This document shows, one piece after another, positions 1-8,662 of a DNA stretch of 64,000 nucleotides. Position numbers and translations under genes: made by a program. The DNA lies in NCBI GenBank assembly GCA_028554795.2, contig CM068828.1, forward strand, positions 22,219,436-22,283,435, given 5' to 3'. The DNA comes from Sinohyriopsis cumingii (lineage: Eukaryota; Mollusca; Bivalvia; Unionida; Unionidae). The notes beneath the pieces are model-generated. The model saw nothing but the letters and a program-made list of their open reading frames with translations. It was not told where the DNA came from and did not search any database. Each line of letters opens with the position of its first letter. Position 1 is the first letter of the stretch.

Positions 1-192
1 TTAACATAAAGGACATCTGCAACATCTTCTTCGTCTTAGGCTTCGTCTAATGGTAGGTCCATAGACTAAAACTCTTTTGAGGCATCCTTGCCTCTCCTCG
101 TAAATCCTACGTATCCATAGGCTTGTGGCGGTCCTATGGACAACTTTCCACTCGGATCGGACATACATCGGTATGTCCGTCCTGAACAACAT
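1..192 (-). CDS. Small basic protein of unknown function, divergent from polB
   Basis: An open frame of 63 codons reads leftward from an ATG at 190-192 and stops exactly at the window edge (TAA at 1-3, reverse strand). The product has a mixed N-terminal part and an Arg/Cys-rich end containing RRSLRRRRCCRCPLC, a composition that suits nucleic acid binding or a condensing core peptide. I do not recognise the family. Support for a real gene comes from its own reverse-strand TATA box at 276-283, back to back with the promoter of the polymerase gene. A GTG codon three codons further upstream also opens the frame, but ATG is the more likely start. It may be one exon of something longer that continues to the left. 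Confidence 0.4.
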   Translation of the reverse strand: MLFRTDIPMYVRSEWKVVHRTATSLWIRRIYEERQGCLKRVLVYGPTIRRSLRRRRCCRCPLC

Positions 193-275
193 CGTTGACA
201 CAAGCGTAGAAGATTACACATCGGTCCACATGTTGAGGCGCCGAGAACAAGTGAAGGAATGCAGTGAACTGCACT

Positions 276-403
276 TATTTATAGGAAGAGGAAGGATTGA
301 AACGGATTGAGTTCGTTGACCAATCCAAACACGCGTTACATAAGTCAGTCAGCCCGCATCCAATCCGAAGAGAGCAGTCTGTGACGTCACGTGGTCTATA
401 TAG
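276..403. promoter_or_regulatory. Divergent promoter between the basic-protein gene and polB
   Basis: Two TATA-like boxes face away from each other: TATAAATA on the minus strand (276-283) about 85 bases before the minus-strand ATG, and TCTATATAG on the plus strand (395-403) about 48 bases before the ATG at 451. A perfect TGACGTCA palindrome (382-389), the consensus CREB/ATF site, sits directly before the plus-strand TATA box. The layout suggests a bidirectional early promoter open to host CREB/ATF or AP-1 family factors; that role is inferred from motifs only. Confidence 0.5.
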
Positions 404-450
404 ATTCGCTAGCGCCTGTGCGCAGTCAATTCATGCGACAGTTTTTCAAC

Positions 451-3148
451 ATGACGGAAACTCAGAAAACGATCAATTGGGGTGCACCAGCAGTGGAGAC
501 CGCCCAAGGGAACCCGGACTTACTTTCAGAAGAGGTGAATTGGGATTTTGTGGATTTTCTTACCTCGCAAGAATTTGTTCCGGAACCTTCGTCACCTTCA
601 TTACCGCACGTGGAGAATTTTAGACAGAGATAGAAAGAATTGGAGAAATTTATACAACAGCAAAAGGAAGCGGAACGAGCTTTTCTACCACAGCAACAAC
701 AGCAAGAAGAAGAGGTAAGAAAAAAACAAGAAGGAGAAGAAGCAGCAAGATTCCCGGAGGACGTGAAAAAATCTTTCGGGGACCGAACACGCTAGCCGAT
801 TTCGCACAATGGGTCTTTGACCCCATCGACAAGACGTGGAGCCAAGAGGACATCGAACGTTACCGAGATTGTCATCGTCATGCCACGGTGATGGCTCACA
901 ATTTCTCCGGATACGATGGACAGTTTCTTTTGAGGTACTATACAGAACATGGCACCGACCGTCCTAAAGTGATTTTGAACGGAGCCAAAATCATTTTCAT
1001 GCAAGTGGGACAAGTGCAGTTTAAAGATTCGATGAGCAATTTGGCCATGCCTTTGAGTCCAATGCCTAAAACGCTTGAAATGACAGGAATGGCTAAAGGG
1101 TACTTTCCACACTTTTTCAATACGGAAGCCAATCAACACACCGTTCTACCTCATTTGCCTGAGGCTCACTATTACGACCCTGACAACATGCGTACCGAAC
1201 AACGAGAAGCTTTCTACGCTTGGTACCAGGCTCACGCCTCGGACCCTTTCGACTTTCAGGAAGAAATGCTAAAGTATTGTCGTTCCGACGTGGACATTTT
1301 ACGGCGTTGCTGTGGAAAATTTCGAGAACTGTTCATGGAACACGGAGGGGTCGATCCTTTGAAAGAAGCTTGCACCATTGCCAAAGCGTGTTCCTTAGTG
1401 TACCGCCAACGATTCATGCCTGAAAACATCGTGGCTGTCATCAGTCCTCAAACGACCAACTATGTCAAACGTCAATACTCGGTCAAAGCCCTACGCTGGT
1501 TACATTACTTGTGCGACAAGGAAGACAAGTGGATTCAGCATGCCTGCAACGGAGGGGGCGAAAAGACCATCGGAACGCATTCGGTCGGTGGCTGGGACTT
1601 AGAAAACCCCAAGATCGTGAACGAGTTTAACGGTTGCTTATTTCACGGATGCCCCGTCTGTTACCCTGACCGTGGCACTAAAAATCAGCTTTTACAACGA
1701 ACCATGGAAGACTTGTACCAGGCCACTTGTCAGCGACGCCTAAAGTTAGAACAGGAAGGATACCAAGTGGTGGAAATGTGGAAAACACGAGTACGATCAC
1801 CGTTTGAAAACCGATCCCGAGTTTAAACGTCTCGTGGAAAGCTACCAGTTCATGGACCCGCTGAACCCGAGGGATAGTTTGTACGGAGGAAGGACCAATG
1901 CCACCTGTTTGCTGTACCAAGCATCGACTTGAAAAACATTCGACAATACGAAGGCTTGATCAAGTGCAAAGTTTTGCCTCCCACGAACCTATACCATCCC
2001 GTCTTAGCTCACCATTGCCAAGACAAACTGATGTTTCCTTGTGCCGTACTTGTGCCGAAACCTGCAACCAGGACCAACATTGTCAGCACACCCAGGAAGA
2101 ACGGGCTTTGACGGGGACGTGGGTGTGCGTAGAATTGTTCAAAGCTCTGGACATGGGATACCAACTGTTAGAAGTGTACGAAATTTGCCACTTTCCCAAG
2201 ACAGAACAATACCACAAGGGTGACCCCACGCAGAAAGGCATTTTCGCAGACTACGTGAATGCCTTTTTGAAACTAAAGCAAGAAGCCAGCGGCTATCCGT
2301 CCTGGTGTCACACTCCCGAAGACCAAATACAACTCAAAGAGAAATACTGGGCACAAGAAGGCATCTCTTTAGATCACATCGAGAAAAACGAAGGCTAGCG
2401 ATCGTTTGCCAAAGTGATGTTAAATTGCTTGTGGGGAAAAATGACACAACGACCGTGTTTACCCAAGACGGAGTATTTGACAGAACCTTCCCGCTACTTC
2501 CAGATGATTCACGACAAAACCAAATTCATGAAACAAGTGGACGTCGTTCGCGAAAATTTGATCTTAGTCAATTACGAAGAAGATCTGGACTTTGTAGAAG
2601 CCAATCCCTTTGGAAATGTCATCATTGCGGCTTACATGACAGCTTATGCTCGCTTAAAATTGTACGAAGCTTTAGAACTATTAGGGGAACGTGTCCTGTA
2701 CTTTGACACGGACAGTTGCATTTACATCCATCACCCGAGTCAACAGCACCCTGACATCGAAGGAGACCGTTTAGGAGCCTGGACAGACAAGCACCCCGAC
2801 GACAACATTTTAAGTTTCGTCAGTGGTGGTCCTAAAAATTACGGCTACGAATATCGGGACAAACAAGGAGAAGTGCACACGAAGTGTAAAGTGAAAGGAT
2901 TGACTCTGAATTATCTGACCAGTCGAGTGGTCAACTTTGGGGTATTGAAAGAAGCCTTGCAGTCTAGAGAGGATGAACACTTTAAAGTGACCACCTATCA
3001 GCCCAACAAGATTGTACGTTTACCCACTCACCACATCGTCAGTCGACCCTTGGAAAAAGTCTATCAAATCGTGTACCAGAAGCGAGTGCGGCTTCCCAAC
3101 CACTTTACTTTGCCGTATGGACATGTCGGTATAAAACATTGGCTGTAA
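451..3148 (+). pseudogene. polB: Protein-primed DNA polymerase type B (pPolB), broken
   Basis: This would be the replicase of the element. Clear family signatures are: exonuclease II (AHNFSGYDGQFLL, from 894), exonuclease III (YCRSDVDIL, about 1275), the Polinton-type FNGCLFHGCP (about 1627), the YGGRTNAT box (about 1879), motif B (AKVMLNCLWGK, about 2408) and motif C (LYFDTDS, about 2698), with GPKNYGY and KVKGLTLN near the end. The N-terminal 451-795 stretch is Gln/Glu-rich and only tentatively part of the gene; exonuclease motif I is not found. Damage: TAG at 631-633, frame changes near 780, 1783 and 2037, and TAG at 2396-2398. At about 1921 the YGGRT box joins directly to sequence that normally follows motif A, so the metal-binding Asp of motif A and its SLYP neighbours are absent. 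It cannot encode an active polymerase. Confidence 0.93.
3130..3136 (+). promoter_or_regulatory. TATA box of first BIR gene
   Basis: TATAAAA lies inside the last codons of the polymerase gene and 42 bases before the ATG at 3172. This matches the habit of this element of placing a promoter in the tail of the preceding gene. Confidence 0.4.
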
Positions 3149-3171
3149 GAGGATAGCCACCCACCAGAAGT

Positions 3172-3500
3172 ATGACTTCGCCACAGCAAGAATCGAGTGA
3201 GAAATCCAGGGATAACTCCAAGTTCAAACCCTACCATTTTCCGGTCTTCTTACCTGACTATTGTGATTGTTCCCGTTGATTGGAAACGTTTCAAGCATGA
3301 CCTACGGATAGGGAAGGATTACCTTCTTCGAATGTTTTAGCTAGAACAGGATTTGTCTACTTGGGACCTGAGTCTGGATTGGGATGCGAAGTACAGTGTT
3401 TCGCTTGCGGACTGAAGTTATGAATGGATCTATGTATCTATAAAGATTCAGCTATTTTGGAACATACTCGATAGTCTCCGCACTGCCCTTACCTTTATAT
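3172..3500 (+). pseudogene. BIR-domain (IAP-like) protein, decayed first copy
   Basis: The start at 3172 opens a 35-codon frame ending in PYHFPVFLPDYCDCSR, which resembles the segment ahead of the BIR domain in the next gene (DEYSFPVRLSEYCNF). After frame changes near 3280-3337 the BIR core is readable: ARTGFVYLGPESGLG, then CFACG with the first two zinc-binding cysteines, LEHTR with the histidine, and SPHC with the last cysteine. Two stop codons interrupt the core, TGA at 3421-3423 and TAG at 3472-3474; both fall where BIR domains often have tryptophan, so each fits a G-to-A change of TGG. BIR proteins bind caspases or their activators and block apoptosis. No RING finger follows. It reads as a dead duplicate of the gene at 3679. 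Confidence 0.75.
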
Positions 3501-3616
3501 GGCCTTTCCACCCATTACACTACGGTACAATTATGACGGTACCTTAGAGGCGGTACCTTCCAAAACTAGACATAAAAAACGAACGATGTACAAGCTTGAG
3601 ACTGCATTGCGACTAG

Positions 3617-3625
3617 TATAAAAAG
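3617..3625 (+). promoter_or_regulatory. TATA box of second BIR gene
   Basis: TATAAAAAG is 54 bases before the ATG at 3679, in the otherwise gene-free stretch 3500-3678, with a TCATTGTG initiator-like sequence about 30 bases downstream. Position and strength suggest a genuine core promoter. Confidence 0.6.
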
Positions 3626-3678
3626 GGCTATGGTCAAGATCGATAGTTCATTGTGACTACCAAGACCAAGCGAACAAG

Positions 3679-4313
3679 ATGAATACTTTCAGAGAAACAC
3701 AAAACAAGTTCAGACGGGCACAATTCAAGTTTGGGGTCTCTGAAGTGGAATGCGAGTGCAAGCCTTGCGATGGGAACGATGCTGTACGTTGTGACCTTAG
3801 CGATTCCGTAAAGCATCATGGGAACTTTGTTCTCACTACCCCTATCATGGAAAGTGATGCTGTGCGTGTCAAACCTGAGGGATGCGAAAGCGATGCCGCT
3901 CGTCCTCTTGTACACTTTACTGGGTTTCGTTTTAAATGTGGATGTCCACCTTCACGTCTACCTCCCTACGGATGTCATCCAGCCCTGAGCAAACTCCTGT
4001 CCATGTCACCCAACCCTCATCGAAACGAGCCTGTGAAAGACGAATATTCGTTTCCTGTGCGTTTGTCGGAATACTGCAACTTTGAAAATCGTTAAGATCG
4101 TTCAAAGGAAAATGGCCTAAGTATCTGGGAGGACCGACCATTGAAGAATTAGCCAGAGCCGGATTTTTCTACTTGGGCGAAGGGGATAGAGTCAAGTGCT
4201 TCAGTTGCGGTGTGTCACTCCACCACTGGGAACCACAAGATTCGGCCCACCTAGAACATGCTCGTTGGTCACCGAATTGTCTTTACTTACCCTTAGTGGG
4301 ACCGAGACATTAA
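3679..4313 (+). pseudogene. BIR-domain (IAP-like) protein, second copy, one frame break
   Basis: The product would have an unusual N-terminal region of about 130 residues, rich in Cys and His pairs and unrecognised, followed by a single complete BIR domain: KWPKYLGG, LARAGFFYLGEGD, CFSCG, HHWEPQDSAHLEHARW and SPNC. All four zinc ligands (C, C, H, C) and the aromatic groove residues are present. The N-terminal part (3679-4095) and the BIR part (about 4095-4313) are in different frames; the break is at about 4093, where the first frame meets TAA. There is no RING domain, so it resembles short viral IAPs more than host IAPs. Inhibition of host cell death is the likely role in an animal virus. 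It lies between polB and a cluster of small accessory genes, the usual place for host-interaction genes. Confidence 0.85.
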
Positions 4314-4324
4314 AGTAACTTACC

Positions 4325-4716
4325 ATGTCGTTGAAAAAGATGAAACCAGATTGGCTAGAAGTCAAATGTTGGACATCACCGAGGCAAGTATTTAAACTCC
4401 ATTTCAAAAATGATATTGAATCATTACCTAAAGAACTGCAAGAGAAGATTACAAGGAAGTTTGGCAGGGGCTTGCCAGAGTGAAATCTCAATGGGTGACT
4501 GTAGAACTTTTATGTCAAGAAATTCACAAGAGGAAAGTGAAAATAGTCAATCAGTGTGTTAGATTTCTCTGGGTCAAGGGTGCATTCATCCTATTATATT
4601 ACTCTAGACAGTTTTCATTAAAAGAGTTCAGTGAGATTCTTGGACGTTACCCTGAGTGGCAGTGGTCAGAAATTACTCACTATGTGGATTTCTTTTGCTC
4701 TAGGAGAAGATCGTGA
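4325..4716 (+). pseudogene. Small helical protein, first of three tandem paralogues, frame break
   Basis: The frame starts at ATG 4325, twelve bases after the BIR gene ends, and changes near 4450; the second part runs to the TGA at 4714-4716. The segment IESLPKELQEKI corresponds to IRALPVELKERIYRELVKI and IRTLPVELRERIYRELVKI of the next two genes, followed in all three by a basic helix. The LPxEL(x)ExI pattern looks like the first helix of an F-box or PRANC-type motif, which would dock a Skp1-type ubiquitin ligase adaptor. That resemblance is short and unproven. The C-terminal half here (FLWVKGAFILLYYSRQFS and on) is not shared with the other two, so this member has diverged most. Confidence 0.5.
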
Positions 4717-4737
4717 ATTGAACGGACTGACCTATTC

Positions 4738-5190
4738 ATGGATGCTTTGCTAGAGAACATTCGTGCTTTGCCTGTGGAGTTGAAAGAACGCATTTACCGA
4801 GAACTGGTCAAAATACAAGTGAAACGTAAAGAACAATTGCATCCGTTACTTCACCGGTGTTTGAACCACTGGTACCTGAATGCTATACAAGGACTGATTC
4901 AGTTGAAAGTGTTCCATTGGACAGACATTGATCAACGATCCCCTGGTTTTAAAAAGGATTGGTTTGCTATTGATGATTCTATCTACTACATTGTAAGCTT
5001 ACTGCATCGAATTCCAGAGGAAGAGTTCACGAATTACCAACATCTTTTAAGCAATGTCAACTTAGTGAAAGAGGAAACTTCTGAACGAATTGTAATGTGT
5101 AAATTAGTGATTAAACGATATAAATTCGACACTGAAGTAAAACCTTTTCTGTGCAAACGGTACATTTCTTGTGTCAGAAAGAGGATTTAG
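4738..5190 (+). CDS. Small helical protein, second tandem paralogue, intact
   Basis: An uninterrupted 150-codon frame starts in the context CCTATTCATGGATGC, repeated almost exactly before the next gene. The N-terminal 45 residues (MDALLENIRALPVELKERIY and a following basic helix ending near HWYLN) are nearly identical to the next protein; the rest has diverged, with shared landmarks such as a YQHxL motif and a Glu-rich stretch before ETS. No signal peptide or membrane segment is apparent. I do not recognise the family beyond a possible F-box-like helix at the start. The open frame in a provirus with many broken genes suggests recent function, or simply chance in a short gene. Confidence 0.6.
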   Translation: MDALLENIRALPVELKERIYRELVKIQVKRKEQLHPLLHRCLNHWYLNAIQGLIQLKVFHWTDIDQRSPGFKKDWFAIDDSIYYIVSLLHRIPEEEFTNYQHLLSNVNLVKEETSERIVMCKLVIKRYKFDTEVKPFLCKRYISCVRKRI

Positions 5191-5202
5191 TATGACCTAT
5201 TC

Positions 5203-5694
5203 ATGGATACTTTACAAGAGAACATTCGTACTTTGCCTGTGGAGTTGAGAGAACGCATTTACCGAGAGCTGGTCAAAATACAAGTCAAACGTAAAGAACA
5301 GTTGCATCCGTTACGTCATCAGATCTTTAACCACTGGTACCTGAATGGTATAAGAGAAGAGATTCGTCAGAAATTGTTTAAGTGGTCAGACCTTGTTCAA
5401 TACTTCCAGGCCCCCGATGATCCACGTGTTCATAATTTTGGTTACTTCGAGATTCACATAGTGCAACGCATTGAGGAAGACAAGTTAAAGGATTACCAAC
5501 ATATTTTACGTGGAATCTACTTAGAGGAAGAGGAAACTTCTAAACGAACTTTGAAGTTTAGGTTGCAGTTTGGAGCATTTAGACTCCCCACTGGAGAAAG
5601 AAGATCTCGGGCTAGAAAGTACGTATATTGTTTCCGAAACAAAGAGAGTATAAAAACAGGTTGCCATGCCATGACTTTTATCACATGTGATTGA
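5203..5694 (+). CDS. Small helical protein, third tandem paralogue, intact
   Basis: This 163-codon open frame lies only 12 bases after the previous gene and shares its leader and first 45 residues, so the pair arose by a tandem duplication of about 465 bases. The shared block is MDTLQENIRTLPVELRERIY, a KIQVKRKEQLHP segment and an NHWYLNGI motif; downstream the proteins differ, this one ending in a basic region with RRSRARKY. The last 15 codons overlap the TATA box of the following gene (5649-5656). Function is unknown; a role in redirecting host protein turnover is possible if the N-terminal motif really is F-box-like. Confidence 0.6.
   Translation: MDTLQENIRTLPVELRERIYRELVKIQVKRKEQLHPLRHQIFNHWYLNGIREEIRQKLFKWSDLVQYFQAPDDPRVHNFGYFEIHIVQRIEEDKLKDYQHILRGIYLEEEETSKRTLKFRLQFGAFRLPTGERRSRARKYVYCFRNKESIKTGCHAMTFITCD
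5649..5656 (+). promoter_or_regulatory. TATA box of the tail-anchored protein gene
   Basis: TATAAAAA lies inside the 3' end of the third tandem gene. It is placed to start transcription near 5680, just before the open frame that begins around 5687. Confidence 0.45.
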
Positions 5695-6433
5695 ACAGAT
5701 TCCGTGGCAGGAACTCAATGACCATATTCATACCGTGGATCATTACCATCAATTATTACAAGAACTGTATCCAATCAATTTGGGACGACGCATAGTGTGT
5801 GTCTTAGTGACTTGTTTTCTGGGATTTCGTTTACCAGCCGATTCCTTGTGGACTCTTTACGAACAGTAATTACTACCCAAATGTCCTTAAATGGTCACGA
5901 AAGACTCCTTTTGTTCAAAGCCTTATATTTTAATCTGGATACTTCTCGACCTCTACGAGAAGAAATGATTCGTCAACTTTTAGCTACCGAAGACGTGTAT
6001 GACGATGTCTGTGTAGCTTGTGACTTACACCCCCATTGGACAGATGTTCGTGACTGGAAAAAGGGGGGTTTTGAGGCTTGGACCCAAGAAGTGGCCCAGT
6101 ATGCACAAGAGTTGTTCAAGGAAAAAAGTTACTTTTCAACCTGTGTTAGTGACAGTGCCTGAAGAACCCGTCACCGAGAACAACCACTCGCTTCAGGACA
6201 GGAATGTCATGGACATTCCTGAAAGGTCATTCCGGGAGGACACTTGTGTGACAATACCTCATGTAGAGACTGTAAGAACATTACACACTGTCCCTAGGAC
6301 ATCTTGGTTACCCAAAACATGTTGTACAGAGACTTGTTTATATTCCACTTTGATCGTTTTGATGTGTTTTTTATTGCTGTACATAACTATTTGGCTTTTA
6401 TGTATTTTTGTCTTTCGTGTTGTTCATATTTGA
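5687..6433 (+). pseudogene. Putative tail-anchored membrane protein, frame broken
   Basis: Coding-like sequence runs through three frames: 5687-5869 (no ATG near its start), 5881-6162 and about 6125-6433. The middle part, from ATG 5881, is a compact predicted all-helical block (for example ERLLLFKALYFNL and REEMIRQLLATEDV). The last frame gives a Pro/Thr-rich linker and then one strongly hydrophobic segment, YSTLIVLMCFLLLYITIW and on, with a few residues after it, which is tail-anchor topology. The change from middle to last frame is at a run of six A residues (6121-6126). A helical domain plus tail anchor recalls Bcl-2-like or death-fold/MAVS-like proteins of outer mitochondrial membranes, and adintoviruses are reported to carry apoptosis regulators, but no diagnostic motif is visible here. 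An AATAAA signal at 6441 follows. Confidence 0.4.
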
Positions 6434-6440
6434 AACATTC

Positions 6441-6470
6441 AATAAACGTGTCCTGAAAAAAGTATATAAA
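6441..6470 (+). promoter_or_regulatory. Polyadenylation signal and TATA box before the ATPase gene
   Basis: AATAAA (6441-6446) begins eight bases after the stop of the preceding gene. TATATAAA (6463-6470) follows 16 bases later and is 47 bases before the ATPase ATG at 6517. The end signal of one transcript and the promoter of the next are packed into 30 bases. Confidence 0.65.
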
Positions 6471-6516
6471 CTCTTGTCTTGTCTGTTTTCGTGTCACAAG
6501 TGACATTCCTAACACT

Positions 6517-7197
6517 ATGGCTACCTCTGCTGTCTCTGCTCCCTCTTCCTCCACTGTCAAAGTCATCGACGAACACTTAGATCGTGCCAGTTGGGAGGCT
6601 TTGTATCTTCGCCATCCCTTTAACATGCTCATTGCCGGACCTAGCGGTTCAGGCAAAACCGAATTTGTCAAACGTTTGATCGAACACAAACATCATTTGA
6701 TCGATCGGCCACCTCAGCGGATCGTGTGATGTTACAAAGAGTGGCAATCGGCGTACAGCCTCTTGCGAGAAAGTCAAGGCGATTCCATCGTGTTTGTGGA
6801 AGGCATTCCTAAAGAAGACGACGGCATCGTCTCTGACTCCCGTCAAACCCATTTGGTCATTTTTGACGACATGTTAGGAGAAGACGAAGAAGAAATTAAA
6901 TTGTGGTTCACGCGAAAAGGGCATCACCGTAATGCCAGTGTCGTTTACATCACCCAAAATTTGTTTCAACAAAGTAAAGCCCATCGCACCATCAGTCTCA
7001 ATGCGCATGACGTGGTCTTGTTTAAAAGCCCTCGAGATAAATCGCAAGTGTAAGTCTTAGCCAAACACTTAGGAACGCCTTGGCTGACTCAGGAGTACGA
7101 CGATGCCACTCAAACTCCACACGCTTATTTACTCGTCGATTTGAAACCTACAACCCCCGATGATTTGCGATTTCGTACCCACTTGTTTCACCACTGA
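6517..7197 (+). pseudogene. FtsK/HerA-family virion packaging ATPase (A32-like), two stops
   Basis: This enzyme powers genome packaging into the capsid. Visible are a Walker A P-loop (AGPSGSGKTEF, about residue 40), the family box KEWQSAY shortly after, Walker B (LVIFDDML, about residue 118), and the polar sensor region VYITQNLF followed by the RDKSQV segment. About 226 codons from 6517 to the TGA at 7195-7197 is the usual size for Polinton ATPases. One continuous frame is interrupted by TGA at 6727-6729, where the family has tryptophan, and by TAA at 7051-7053. There is no frame shift. The two isolated nonsense changes indicate relatively mild decay compared with the polymerase. Confidence 0.92.
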
Positions 7198-7265
7198 TGC
7201 CAAGACGGAGGGCCTGTCGTGTACACGTCTCCGTCCTCGACTTAATTTCACTCAACAAAAACATC

Positions 7266-7273
7266 TATAAAAA
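7266..7273 (+). promoter_or_regulatory. TATA box of the penton-like gene
   Basis: TATAAAAA sits 41 bases before the ATG at 7307, in the 110-base gap after the ATPase stop. Confidence 0.6.
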
Positions 7274-7306
7274 CCTCAGAAACTTTTCGTCTCACACAGT
7301 TTGTAC

Positions 7307-8272
7307 ATGACGTCTCTTCAGTCGCATCTTCCCGTCAAATTGATTCGTGCCTTGTATGGCATCAGTCGAGAAAAAAATCCACAAATAAGAGCTCATGTCT
7401 TAGAAGCTAGTCTCAGAGAAGTCTTACGATGGTTCACGGTGACAGCATGTCAATTACTACAAGGGATCATTCAGTTTCCTCATCAAATCAAACGCTTTTT
7501 TGATGTGGAAGTTCATGACGAGCAAATGCAACAGTGCTTGGATACCCATGGCAAATATGACATAAAAACCTCTGGCACAAAAAGTCAAAAGTACACCACC
7601 TATGACTTGTTCATTCCCCCAGGCTATTATTTTAGTGGTCAACATTTGGTGAGCACCATAGCCTCCAGGTTTAATGTCGTGTTTATGAAAGCTTTGGAAA
7701 ATTTCAAAAAAAGTGTCACCATGGAATACCACAAAGCAGCTCGTCGCTTCTTGATGAAATTTGACGGGAGTAAAATCGTGTCGATTTTATTTTGTCCTGA
7801 ATTGTTTGACATGTTGGGCGGAGACATGGACATGAGAATGGCCATGATCAAGAAAAACGAATTACCAATCATTTACGACAACGAGTCTTTTAGCAAGTTA
7901 TTTCGTGCCCCGGTAGAACAGAACCAAGGACTGAATTTGATATTTGTGTACTCTGATGTGGTTGAGTGCAACGTGGTGGGACACACCTCTGTGCCGTTAC
8001 TGCGTGTCATTCCTTTCAAAGTGGATTCTGCCACGAATGCTGAAGAGGAAAGTGGAAACACTTACCACGTTCACCGCGAATTTGTACATCCTCTCTATTT
8101 ACCTGTCAGTAAGTCTTATTTGGACACGGTCAACATTGCTATAAAAGGAGATCTGGGACAAAATATTCCATTCACCAAAGGAAAAGTCATTTTCGAAAAC
8201 GGTTCTCTCACGAGTTGTAAGTTATGTATCCAGTGTACCGAGGGGTTGCTCGACAGCGAGGACACGGTTTAG
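7307..8272 (+). CDS. Penton-like minor capsid protein
   Basis: A long open frame from ATG 7307. The identification rests mainly on the C-terminal block: PLYLPVSKSYLDTVNIAIKG followed by GQNIPFTKGKVI, which matches the conserved end of Polinton and adintovirus minor capsid (penton base-like, single jelly-roll) proteins. It also rests on position, between the ATPase and the core protein, directly ahead of the major capsid gene. Protein length is about 305 residues, normal for the family. In the expected family pattern the chain ends soon after GKVI; here the reading frame instead runs on through unrelated residues to 8272, 49 bases into the next gene. A stop (TAA 8218-8220) in another frame lies three bases before the next ATG, so a small indel near 8190-8200 has probably altered the end. 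Confidence 0.82.
   Translation: MTSLQSHLPVKLIRALYGISREKNPQIRAHVLEASLREVLRWFTVTACQLLQGIIQFPHQIKRFFDVEVHDEQMQQCLDTHGKYDIKTSGTKSQKYTTYDLFIPPGYYFSGQHLVSTIASRFNVVFMKALENFKKSVTMEYHKAARRFLMKFDGSKIVSILFCPELFDMLGGDMDMRMAMIKKNELPIIYDNESFSKLFRAPVEQNQGLNLIFVYSDVVECNVVGHTSVPLLRVIPFKVDSATNAEEESGNTYHVHREFVHPLYLPVSKSYLDTVNIAIKGDLGQNIPFTKGKVIFENGSLTSCKLCIQCTEGLLDSEDTV
8140..8148 (+). promoter_or_regulatory. TATA box of the core-protein gene
   Basis: TATAAAAGG lies inside the penton-like gene, 84 bases before the ATG at 8224. Confidence 0.35.
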
Positions 8273-8649
8273 GAGATATATTAAAATCAGCCTTTCGTTC
8301 GGTGGCCCCAGTCTTGAAACCGATGGTTACACGCGGATTGCATACCTTGAAAGATGTCGCACTGACACAAGGCAAAGAATTTCTCCAAAATGTCATCATC
8401 GACAAACAAAATCCCAAAGAAGCCTTCATGAGGGCAGGCAAAAATGTCTTGCTGCAAACGGGTAAAGACCTTTTGAGCCGACGAGTAACACCTATAAATG
8501 CCCTGCACGCTACCGAGTCAGGCATTCAGCAAGGACAAGGCAGAAAGAGACGACGAAGAAAACACCCTTTCACCAGACTTCACACGTCTTAAGCTAGAAA
8601 GGCAAAGAAAAGAAGAACCGTTCGAGACTTGGACGTTTTCGATTATTGA
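8224..8649 (+). pseudogene. pX/pVI-like minor core protein with premature stop
   Basis: The product starts MYPVYRGVARQRGHGLGDIL, a Gly/Arg-rich amphipathic beginning typical of small virion core or membrane-lytic proteins next to the capsid genes of Polintons and adenoviruses (pX/pVI type). A helical middle and a strongly basic stretch (GRKRRRRK) follow. A TAA at 8590-8592 ends the frame after 122 codons, but the same frame continues with a further basic tail (RKAKKRRTVRDLDVF) to a TGA at 8647-8649, 13 bases before the major capsid ATG. The continuation keeps composition and spacing, so I regard the TAA as a later nonsense change; programmed readthrough is less likely. Likely role: binding packaged DNA or helping capsid entry; this is inferred from position and composition. 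Confidence 0.65.
8493..8499 (+). promoter_or_regulatory. Possible TATA box for the major capsid gene
   Basis: TATAAAT lies within the core-protein gene, 170 bases before the capsid ATG at 8663. The distance is long, so a read-through or shared transcript is equally possible. Confidence 0.25.
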
Positions 8650-8662
8650 GAAATTAAAAAAA

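Noticed and set aside
8498-8662. Upstream extension of the capsid reading frame
   Set aside because: It overlaps the core-protein gene in another frame, and conserved capsid residues start only after the ATG pair at 8663/8666.
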